64,000 bases of DNA. Origin: Planctomycetota bacterium. GTDB lineage: Bacteria > Planctomycetota > UBA1135 > GCA-002686595. The translations under genes and the position numbers were made by a program. Below the pieces are notes generated by a model that ran no database searches, had not been told where the DNA came from, and saw only the letters and a list, made by a program, of their open reading frames with translations. Positions 8,241-15,165 of the stretch are shown here, piece by piece. Within the stretch, counting starts at the first letter, position 1; each line of letters starts with the position of its first letter. The stretch covers positions 1 to 64,000 of the forward strand of contig JAJDEU010000039.1 in NCBI GenBank assembly GCA_029259635.1, given 5' to 3'.

Positions 8241-10721
8241 CTAGTCCCCCTTGTCGGCGAAGACTTGCCAGAGATTCGAGCCCTGGCGTTCGCCGGTTCG
8301 CTCGATCCATAGACCGCGCTCTCGTCGTCGTTCATTTTGTGACAGCCAGATCCCAAGGCGCCTTGCGTCCAGTCTTCCCTCCGAAGTCCCGGCGACCTCG
8401 CAAAGGATTCCGTAGAAGTCCGGGGAGTCGCTTCGCCGCTTCAACGCGAGCCTGATTGCCTCCGCTGCAGTAAAGCGCCTCACTCCGATCATGAAGTCCC
8501 ATTGGAGAAGCAGCGTCCCGAGGCACCTGCGAACTGGATCGGTAGCGGCGATTCGTTGGCGACCTTCGCAGGGATCTGCTTCACCGCACCAGACGAGCGC
8601 GCTTCGAACCAAATCCGACCATTCTTCGAAACGACCGAAGCGTGGAAGCCCTTGGTCTGGTCGACCGGCTTCGTTGTAAGCGTGAAGAATCGTGAGGGCA
8701 GCAGGAACCAACTCATTTCGGTTTCGTGGAACGTAGTCATACAGGTCGAGTTTGAACGATCGCTCTTCGGGTCGCTCTTGTTTCGGGTCGAGATCACACG
8801 GGACCACACGAGTAGAGATGTCGCCCGCCAGAATGAGGTTGTTGCCGGTCGCCATCCAAGTAGTCCTCGTGGGAACGGCTGCGGTCTCTGACCGGCCAAG
8901 AATTCGGTCTCGATAGGACTCTTGAGTGAGCACAGAGCAAAGTGCAGCGCCTCCTAGCTCGCGCTCGACGTTGTCGATACATGCAACGGAAGCACCTTCC
9001 ATCAGAAGCGCAAAGATCCGTTTTCGATCTTCTGCTTCGCTGCCACTTTGCGTCATGCACGACGCGACACGCCCCGTGCTCATCATTGCCACAACGTCTG
9101 CGAGCAGCGACTTTCCGCTGGCCATTACTGGAGCTCGGAACGCGAACAGTGGGGCGCTGCGGAGTGATCGGCGTACGAGAGCCGTTAGTATGGCGGAAAC
9201 GGCGACTGCACGATCCGATGCTGCTACCCACGGGAACTCGCTTAGTAGGTGCAGGATTCTCCTCAAGCCTGCGCGAGCATCGTCGAGGTCAGGATGTTGA
9301 GGGATCGAGGCGAACGAAACTGCACCAGGATCGAAGTAGAGTCCGGTCGTTGAATCGAAGCCTGGGGTGTGAAGTACGGATCCGTCTTGCCGAATCGTGG
9401 GGGCTTCAACAACGCCGAGTAAGGTTGGGACGTTCCATTCGCCGCGACGGGCGAGGTAAGTCCGCGCGACATTCTCAGGGCAATCTACGCGCTTCACGGA
9501 TCGTTTCCGACCGTCCCATTTGGTCCACTCGGCGGCGCGCGTGAGCCGTTCGACCAAGTAGGGAACGTCGATGGGGAGGATCATTAGAGATCCAGGCGTA
9601 CGCTCGAGGCCGCTCTGCAAGCGGGGAGTCTCTAGCCTGCATGTTCGAACGAGAAGCCCGCTTCTCTGATAGATGGCTTCTCCTCCATTGTCGGCCAAAA
9701 GTGCCTTTTCGGCCGCGTCGACTTGTTCCGGAAGCTGCCCTCCCTCGACGAGGATGGTGGAGCGCGGAGGTTGAACAGGTTTGGTCGCCATTGGCTTCTC
9801 GCCCTCCGACTCTCTCGAGCGCCCGCTACACACTGAGGCGTGTGCGGATGAACGTACTCCGAGTCCCGCGCCTAGTCCGCTCTCAACAGTGCTTCGTACT
9901 TCCGCCGGAGACAGTCCAGCTCGTAAGCCTGCCTCGTGAAGAGCTTCGATGGCTGGTAGTTCGGCGATCAGCCCGCGTTGAATCAATCGGCCGATCCGAA
10001 ATGATTCGGCGTTCAGAGTGTCGTTTCGAACACCTACCGCAGCAGCCGCGATGTGAGCTGCAGCTTCCACGAGTGGTTCGGTCGCTTCCAAGTCGCTCTG
10101 CAGGAGCCGGCCTCCATTCGGACGGGAGGACGGAGCTGCGAGAAGCGTTTCCAGTACGGCGTCAGGAAGGCTCGCCAGCGGAACGTCGTCTGGTGAAAGC
10201 TCGGGCGCCCAGGTGTAGGCGAGCTTGGTTATTGGATGGATGGAACCCACGAATACGACTTGGCCTCCGTCGCCGCGGACGTCGACTTTGGGTGCGAGGC
10301 GAGAGGCTGAGTTTGAGAGGCCGCAGGGAGGGCATCTAAAGTAATGGTGCCAGTTCCCACTCCCCGTGATTACCGTCGGAGTTTCCGGGAGCTCAAGCAT
10401 CGACGCGGCGTTCCCTTCGAGCGTGTCGTCATCGATGACGACAATTCCGGAGACGCTGCCCGTTCTGAGCCCAACGTTGCCCTGGCGAGCCCATTGCTCG
10501 GCCTGTTCCAAAGTGGGTGCCGCGGCAGTGGTCCAGCCACGCAAGGTCGGCCTCTTTCCGCGTAGCGGGGTCAGGATCCAACCGCGCTCATAGGCTAATC
10601 GAGCTTCGTGAGTTCGGGTGTTCGGCGTGCTTGCCGCGTGACTTGCAACTTCCCTGGCATGATTCAAGCGTGCCGGATTGATGCCGGGAAGTTGGTCCGC
10701 GATTGTCTCTAGGAGTCCCAT
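8241..10721 (-). CDS. Prim-Pol / ATPase replication protein of an integrated element
   Basis: An 826-residue protein with an N-terminal bifunctional primase-polymerase domain (about residues 40-200). Visible catalytic elements are 'GIVVIDDDTLEG' (D97-D99), 'SGNWHHYF' with His125, and 'VDVRGDGGQVV'. The C-terminal half (about 490-700) looks like a P-loop ATPase/helicase: 'APVMASGKSLLADVV' near residue 536 as a degenerate Walker A, and 'GASVACIDNVE' as Walker B. This order is typical of replication proteins of plasmids, phages and integrative elements, where it primes and unwinds at the origin. ATG at 10721 overlaps a TAA of an upstream frame (TAATG). It sits 100 bp from a tRNA remnant, fitting an element end. 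Exact family is not certain. Confidence 0.8.
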   Translation of the reverse strand: MGLLETIADQLPGINPARLNHAREVASHAASTPNTRTHEARLAYERGWILTPLRGKRPTLRGWTTAAAPTLEQAEQWARQGNVGLRTGSVSGIVVIDDDTLEGNAASMLELPETPTVITGSGNWHHYFRCPPCGLSNSASRLAPKVDVRGDGGQVVFVGSIHPITKLAYTWAPELSPDDVPLASLPDAVLETLLAAPSSRPNGGRLLQSDLEATEPLVEAAAHIAAAAVGVRNDTLNAESFRIGRLIQRGLIAELPAIEALHEAGLRAGLSPAEVRSTVESGLGAGLGVRSSAHASVCSGRSRESEGEKPMATKPVQPPRSTILVEGGQLPEQVDAAEKALLADNGGEAIYQRSGLLVRTCRLETPRLQSGLERTPGSLMILPIDVPYLVERLTRAAEWTKWDGRKRSVKRVDCPENVARTYLARRGEWNVPTLLGVVEAPTIRQDGSVLHTPGFDSTTGLYFDPGAVSFASIPQHPDLDDARAGLRRILHLLSEFPWVAASDRAVAVSAILTALVRRSLRSAPLFAFRAPVMASGKSLLADVVAMMSTGRVASCMTQSGSEAEDRKRIFALLMEGASVACIDNVERELGGAALCSVLTQESYRDRILGRSETAAVPTRTTWMATGNNLILAGDISTRVVPCDLDPKQERPEERSFKLDLYDYVPRNRNELVPAALTILHAYNEAGRPDQGLPRFGRFEEWSDLVRSALVWCGEADPCEGRQRIAATDPVRRCLGTLLLQWDFMIGVRRFTAAEAIRLALKRRSDSPDFYGILCEVAGTSEGRLDARRLGIWLSQNERRRERGLWIERTGERQGSNLWQVFADKGD

Positions 10722-10873
10722 TACCAGAGCCCCGGAAAGTCGTCGGTGTCGTCACAACCTGCCGCGTGACCGTCACTTGTCTCCGATTGTCCAGCTCTGT
10801 CCTCGTCGGCATTTCCGCTTCGCTTGCTTTCGTAAAGCAGATGTTGCGGGTTCAATTCCCGCCTCTGGCCCCA
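10721..10873 (-). pseudogene. C-terminal tail of an element gene running into the tRNA scar
   Basis: On the minus strand one frame stays open through the tRNA remnant and ends at TAA 10723-10721, overlapping the Prim-Pol start as TAATG. It reads '...ESKRSGNADEDRAG' and then a strongly acidic end 'DDTDDFPGLW'. The TAATG coupling and the acidic, non-random ending suggest it is the true end of a gene that precedes Prim-Pol in the element, cut by integration at the tRNA. Frame choice rests on the overlap only. No start codon or family can be assigned. Confidence 0.35.
10824..10873 (+). other. 3' half of tRNA-Thr(CGU); probable attachment-site scar
   Basis: The sequence folds as the 3' part of a tRNA. 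Anticodon stem TTGCT/AGCAG (10824-10828, 10836-10840) encloses the 7-nt loop TTCGTAA with anticodon CGT. A 5-nt variable loop follows, then a perfect T arm GCGGG-TTCAATT-CCCGC (10846-10862), a 7-nt acceptor strand and CCA at 10871-10873. No matching 5' acceptor strand or D arm exists upstream. That is the pattern left when an element integrates in the 3' half of a tRNA gene and displaces the original end. The C at the discriminator position is unusual for tRNA-Thr. Confidence 0.7.
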
Positions 10874-10958
10874 ACCGAAAACCGTTCAGCCCTTTTCGGT
10901 AACGCCGGATCAAAGGCTCCCCTCCGTGCCGAACTCGAATGCAGATTACGGGAGTCTG

Positions 10959-12125
10959 CTAGCGCTGGTCCTCTCTGGTGACTTTCGACCAGACCTTCGC
11001 GAGGTTCCCGGCTCGGCCATAAATCAAAAGGGAATCCCCTTCCACACATATCAAGCCTTCCATGAGCGCGTTCGCGAGCATCGGTCGCAGCGTAGCTGGC
11101 AACTGACGGGCTGAGCTATTCTTCAGGATCATAGGAACGCTGACCGCGAGTGACGGAAGGTACTCAAAGTCATCCACTGATCTGTACTGTGCCGGTATTT
11201 GCCGTCCTCTCGGATGTTCCTTATCGGAATGAATCGTTAGAAGGACCGGTAGCTCCTCGCTTGCCACTGAGCTTTCAAAACCATTCGCGAAGAGCAGCTG
11301 GCTGACGAACGAATGAACTTCTGACGCTGGCACCGACTGCGACTCGCCGGTGAATTTTGACTCGCCGAGTTTTTGTCGTGACCCGTCAGAAACGGCGACG
11401 TGAAGGTCGCAGAGTTCGTCGTAGGCACTCAACACATCGAGAAGCGAACTCGAGCTTTGAACGACGAGAGGGGCGGCTGGGCTAGAAAAGAACGAGTGAG
11501 GGTGTCGAAGTACATCCTGCGACGCGGATTCGTTGTCAAAAATGCGAAGGAGGTTCGCAAGGTCTCGCACTAATACTCCGGGACCCTCGAGCTTTAGTGG
11601 TTCCGGCTTGCTGCCCGTCACTTTTACGCCGCCAATCCTCATCATCGGTCTGAGTACAGCAGGCATCATCCGCTTGTCGAGTCTCGACAGGGGCAGCGTA
11701 ATGCTCTGCCTCAGTGCTGCGTGACCCCGCATTTCGTCGAGAGTTGTAGCGGGTTCGATTGGAGAATCGTCCTCGTAGGTCTTTAGCCAATCGGCGACCA
11801 GCTGTCGTTCTCCATCGATGAAATGGGCGGTTAGAACGATGCCGGACAGCGAGAGCAAGCTTTCGGCGAATGGTTCAAATTGATCTTGAGATAATTCAGC
11901 ATCACGAAGCAGGCCGCACGGAGTTTGGATAATGCTCTGCGACAGATCAGTGATCTGGACGGGCCATTCTCCCGTCACCGATGACCAGCGCGTCAAAATC
12001 GAACCGATGGATTCGGTTGCGCGAATCGTTATCGCCGGAGAATCCTGATTCTCGGAGACTCGAAACTCGGCGCGTGGAGATGAGGCAACCAGCAAGAGCG
12101 CGCACAGGTAAAGGTGAGTTAGCAT
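10959..12125 (-). CDS. Exported protein with secretin-N-like repeats
   Basis: A 388-residue protein with a short signal ('MLTHLYLCALLLVASS'). Two related segments are visible, 'PLSRLDKRMMPAVLRPMMR' with 'GPGVLVRDLANLLRIFD' near the middle and 'ARQLPATLRPMLANAL' with 'GDSLLIYGRAGNLAKV' at the C-terminus. Both have the pattern of the N-terminal (N1-type) subdomains of type II/III secretins: a residue on average every LR, then an 'l.i.g....l..v..li' ending. No secretin pore domain follows, so it is a free-standing N-domain protein. It lies 46 bp downstream of the candidate selenoprotein gene on the same strand and is probably in its operon. A similar protein occurs at 47153-48286. Function unknown. 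Confidence 0.6.
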   Translation of the reverse strand: MLTHLYLCALLLVASSPRAEFRVSENQDSPAITIRATESIGSILTRWSSVTGEWPVQITDLSQSIIQTPCGLLRDAELSQDQFEPFAESLLSLSGIVLTAHFIDGERQLVADWLKTYEDDSPIEPATTLDEMRGHAALRQSITLPLSRLDKRMMPAVLRPMMRIGGVKVTGSKPEPLKLEGPGVLVRDLANLLRIFDNESASQDVLRHPHSFFSSPAAPLVVQSSSSLLDVLSAYDELCDLHVAVSDGSRQKLGESKFTGESQSVPASEVHSFVSQLLFANGFESSVASEELPVLLTIHSDKEHPRGRQIPAQYRSVDDFEYLPSLAVSVPMILKNSSARQLPATLRPMLANALMEGLICVEGDSLLIYGRAGNLAKVWSKVTREDQR

Positions 12126-12171
12126 GGATAAACCGATCTTCGAGTATGACGGGTGAGAGGGCTGGACAAGG

Positions 12172-13173
12172 TCAGCGTATCACAGCGCCTAGTGGCGACC
12201 GGTTTCTGTCCGACTTCGCGTGCGACTTCAGGAAGTCGAGCATTTCGTCTCGGTCTCCGCCTTCGAGGAAGGAGAGGTTGCCCCGGACCGTGCCATTGGC
12301 TTCGAGCACGATGAAGCCTGGGATGGGGATCTTGCTCGCGTCGATCGTGACGATCTCGGAGGCATCCACAATCGTTCCGTCGGGCATCGTGATCGGGCCG
12401 GAGAGGGGAGTGTCGCCGGGTCTCTGCAGCAAGAGAATCGGTTCCGGTTCGCCTTCAGGAACTTCGGGAGCGCGAGTCAAGCGCTCGAGCTCGGGCAAGT
12501 AGTCTTGCAGGAAGCGATAGGCGTGCGGTCGTCGAACGATGACGCGAACGTATTGCTCGGTGGCTCGGATCACGTCGGGATCCGTCAGGAGGCTCGAGAA
12601 CGCACCGCTCTCGAATCGCGTACTGGGTCATCAGGTCTCCGCGCCGGAGAGACCGATGAGCAAGCGGCGCTTTTCGTTCTTGGCACGGATCGTGGCTTGG
12701 GACAGTTGAGCGAGGCTCGCGAATTCCCAGTCGATGGAGGGAGCCTGAGCCGTGAGGTCCGGTGAGTTCGCGAGTTCGAGCGTGACGAGTTCGTCCTGCG
12801 TCGTACCGGCGCGCCGAACGGTGAGTTCGATGTTCTCGCCCGGGCGCGAGGCTCGCAGGAAGTCCGCGAGGTCGTCGTGGCTGTAGAGCTCATTCTCGTC
12901 GAGGCAAAGAAGGACGTCGCCCGACTTCAATCCCGCGATGGCGGCGGGTCCTGCGGCCACGACGCTCTCCACCGCTCTGCCTTGCAGGCGTACCTCGACG
13001 GGAAGCTCCATCGCCTCGGTCTCGGAACTGGAGGGAGCGCGAAGGGCCGCGCCAATCCAGGCGCGCCCCGGTGCGGCCGGCTTAGTGGCGCTGCGTGCGT
13101 CGGGTAGCTTGGCCGCGCCCTGGCATCCGAAGGCAGCGAACAGAATCAGAGCGGCAGTCAGAGCGTTTTTCAT
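12172..13173 (-). CDS. PDZ-thioredoxin-like lipoprotein with tandem in-frame UGA (candidate UU selenoprotein)
   Basis: Read through two adjacent TGA codons (12633-12631 and 12630-12628) the frame encodes 333 residues ending at 12172. Residues 1-17 are a lipoprotein signal ('LILFAAFGC'). Residues about 55-145 form a PDZ domain ('AAIAGLKSGDVLLCLDENEL'). From about 150 the text follows the thioredoxin fold: 'AKNEKRRLLIGLSGAET', then U181-U182, then 'PSTRFESGAFSSLLTDPDVI' and 'YVRVIVRR'. The two UGA codons fall exactly where thioredoxin-like proteins carry the CxxC site, and both flanks stay in frame with normal composition. A SECIS-like hairpin follows (separate entry). If read conventionally, the gene is a truncated 180-residue PDZ lipoprotein plus debris. 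I prefer selenocysteine insertion; Sec machinery is not in the window. Confidence 0.7.
12594..12614 (-). promoter_or_regulatory. SECIS-like hairpin after tandem UGA
   Basis: On the mRNA strand UCGAGAGC-GGUGC-GUUCUCGA forms an 8-bp stem with a 5-nt loop that begins GG and contains GGU. The first loop G lies 22 nt after the second UGA and 25 nt after the first. Bacterial SECIS elements are known to be short stem-loops just downstream of the UGA with a G among the first loop bases about 16-37 nt away, so this fits. It lies inside the reading frame, as bacterial SECIS elements do. Confidence 0.6.
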
Positions 13174-13256
13174 GGCGTTCTCCGGATCGGATCGAGGTTG
13201 AGTATAGGAGGCGGGGGCGACTCAAGGGCTTCGGCATGGGGACGCCGGAGCGGGCC

Positions 13257-13291
13257 TTGACGGAGAACGTCATTTCGATGATCATCGAAAT
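13257..13291 (+). promoter_or_regulatory. ars promoter and ArsR operator palindrome
   Basis: TTGACG (13257-13262) is a good -35 box. Seventeen bases on, GATCAT (13280-13285) could be the -10 and lies within a perfect 20-bp palindrome (13272-13291) with core TTCGATGATCATCGAA. The palindrome ends one base before the ATG of arsR-arsC. No Shine-Dalgarno fits between, so transcription starting at about the ATG (a leaderless message) is plausible. Autorepression by ArsR binding here is inferred. Confidence 0.55.
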
Positions 13292-14101
13292 ATGAACTCC
13301 GATGCGGCTATTCGAGCTCTGGGGGCCCTGGCCCAAGGGGCTCGCCTAGATGTTTTCCGTCTTCTGGCGCGGGAGGCCCCGAGTGGGTTGGCCGCGGGAG
13401 AGCTGGGTCGGCTTGCTGGGATCCGAGCCTCCACGCTCTCGTTCCACCTTCAACAGCTCGAAGCGGCTGGGCTCATTCGCTCCGAACGGCGGGGACGCTC
13501 GCTCGTCTACTCGCTCCAGATCGACTCGCTGCACGAGCTGTTTTGGTTCCTCGGCGAGGACTGCTGCCAAGGGCGAACCGAATTGTGCACGCCCTTCACG
13601 GCGAGGATCGATGCGCAGCTTCGGGGAATCGACGAGAGCTTGCGGCCGGCCGTTCTCTTTCTCTGCTCGCGCAACTCGGCGCGCAGCCAGATGGCGGAAG
13701 CCCTGCTGCGGAGAGAGGCGGGGACTCGTTTTGACATTCACAGCGGCGGATTGCGACCGCACGAGATTCATCCGTTCACTCTGGCTGTGCTCGAGGAGCT
13801 CGACCTGGATACGTCCCAACTCTGGTCGAAAGACCTCGGGGAGTTTCTCGGCAAGGTCCCGATCCACTATGCGATTACTGTTTGCGAGACGGCGAATGCC
13901 GAGTGTCCGAGATTGCATCCGTTCGCGTCGCAGCGGCTCTACTGGCCGTTTCCCGATCCCGTTGCGGCGGTCGGTACGGAGGAAGAGCGACTGACTGTGT
14001 TCCGCGAAGTGCGGGATGAGATCGCCGAACGCATTCGTCTTTGGCTTCAAACTGAGCTTCCCGGTACTCGAGAAACGCCGCCGATGGCGAGCGGGGAATG
14101 A
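13292..14101 (+). CDS. arsR-arsC: ArsR repressor fused to thioredoxin-type arsenate reductase ArsC
   Basis: One 269-residue protein joins a repressor and an enzyme. Residues 1-105 are an ArsR/SmtB winged helix ('RASTLSFHLQQLEAAGLIRS'), ending in 'EDCCQGRTELC' (C91, C92, C99), a cysteine triad like the As(III) site of the Acidithiobacillus-type ArsR. Residues 118-258 are a low-molecular-weight phosphatase-fold arsenate reductase: P-loop 'CSRNSARSQ' (C125, R131) and the shuttle pair C198 and C205 in 'VCETANAEC', as in staphylococcal ArsC. The enzyme reduces arsenate with thioredoxin; the product would release the repressor half of the same molecule. First gene of an ars operon with GAPDH and arsJ. 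Confidence 0.9.
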   Translation: MNSDAAIRALGALAQGARLDVFRLLAREAPSGLAAGELGRLAGIRASTLSFHLQQLEAAGLIRSERRGRSLVYSLQIDSLHELFWFLGEDCCQGRTELCTPFTARIDAQLRGIDESLRPAVLFLCSRNSARSQMAEALLRREAGTRFDIHSGGLRPHEIHPFTLAVLEELDLDTSQLWSKDLGEFLGKVPIHYAITVCETANAECPRLHPFASQRLYWPFPDPVAAVGTEEERLTVFREVRDEIAERIRLWLQTELPGTRETPPMASGE

Positions 14102-14147
14102 TGAACGCGCGGGAATCTAGAGTCGAAAAATTTATAGGCCTTAGGAC

Positions 14148-15164
14148 ATGAGAATCGGAATCAATGGGTTTGGGCGAATGGGGAGGTTGGCTCTCCGAGC
14201 CGGGTGGGAACGTGACGGACTGGAGTTCGTCGCGATCAATGAGCCGCACGCGACCGCGGAGACTCTGGCCGTGTTGCTCGAGTTCGACACGGTACAGGGG
14301 CGTTGGCCGCATACTTGCGAGGGGAGCGCGGGGGAAGCTGCGCTGAAAGTCGACGGTCGAGAGCTTGCTCTCACGAGTCACACGTCGCCGGAAGAGCTTC
14401 GGTGGGGAGAGCTCGGCGTCGACGTCGTTCTTGAGTGCAGTGGCAAGTTTCGAACGACGCCGCTCATCACTCCGCATCTTGAGAACGGCGCGAAGAAGGT
14501 CTTGGTGTCGGCTCCGGTTCCGGACGGTCCACCGAACGTGGTCTTCGGTGTGAATGACCGCGAGGTCGACTTCGCGCGCGAGAGGATCATCACGGCCGCG
14601 TCCTGCACGACGAATTGCCTGGCGCCCGTCGTCCGGGTTCTGCACGACGAGATCGGAATCGCGCGCGGAGTGGTCACGACGATTCACAATCCGACCAATA
14701 CTCAAAGGGTTGTCGATGGACCTCACAAGGACGCGAGGCGAGCGCGCGCCGCACAGCAAAACTTGATTCCCACGTCGACGAACTCGGCGACGGCAGTCAC
14801 GCTCATCATTCCGGAGTTGGCGGGGAAGCTCGACAGTATCGCCGTGAGAGCTCCGGTTCTGAACGCCTCGCTGACGGACTGTGTGCTCTCGATGGAGCGC
14901 GATACCACGGTCGCCGAAGTCAACGCCGCGCTTGAGCGCGCATCGAAAACGGCACCTCTTGAGGGAATCCTCGGATACGAGACACGCCCGCTGGTGAGCT
15001 CGGACTTCGCGCGAGATTCGCGAAGCTCGATCGTCGACGCGCTCTCCACGCGAGTCGTCGACGGAAAGCTCGTCAAAGTTTTTGCTTGGTACGACAACGA
15101 GTGGGGCTACGCGAATCGCATGGTCGATCTGCTCCAGCGCTTCGCCGAGGTCCACGAGGCGTGA
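14148..15164 (+). CDS. Glyceraldehyde-3-phosphate dehydrogenase of the ArsJ pathway
   Basis: A complete 338-residue GAPDH. The NAD fold begins 'MRIGINGFGRMGRLALRAGW', the catalytic site is 'AASCTTNCLAP' (C153) with H180, and 'HNPTNTQRVVDGPHKDARRA' resembles arsenic-operon GAPDHs. It ends with the conserved 'WYDNEWGYANRMVDLL'. Its place between arsR-arsC and arsJ indicates the known arsenate route: GAPDH uses arsenate in place of phosphate to form 1-arseno-3-phosphoglycerate, which ArsJ exports. The glycolytic role cannot be excluded. One base separates its TGA from the arsJ ATG. Confidence 0.92.
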   Translation: MRIGINGFGRMGRLALRAGWERDGLEFVAINEPHATAETLAVLLEFDTVQGRWPHTCEGSAGEAALKVDGRELALTSHTSPEELRWGELGVDVVLECSGKFRTTPLITPHLENGAKKVLVSAPVPDGPPNVVFGVNDREVDFARERIITAASCTTNCLAPVVRVLHDEIGIARGVVTTIHNPTNTQRVVDGPHKDARRARAAQQNLIPTSTNSATAVTLIIPELAGKLDSIAVRAPVLNASLTDCVLSMERDTTVAEVNAALERASKTAPLEGILGYETRPLVSSDFARDSRSSIVDALSTRVVDGKLVKVFAWYDNEWGYANRMVDLLQRFAEVHEA

Positions 15165-15165
15165 C

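Noticed and set aside
10824..10873. Reading the tRNA remnant as the 3' end of tmRNA
   Set aside because: The T arm resembles tmRNA, but a normal anticodon arm with CGT lies in place, the acceptor strand lacks the Ala-type G3-U70 pair and no tag-peptide region is present.
12172..12573. Annotating the downstream half of the UGA-interrupted gene as an independent small gene
   Set aside because: It would need a GTG start inside a thioredoxin strand with no ribosome site; it is in frame with and continues the upstream half.
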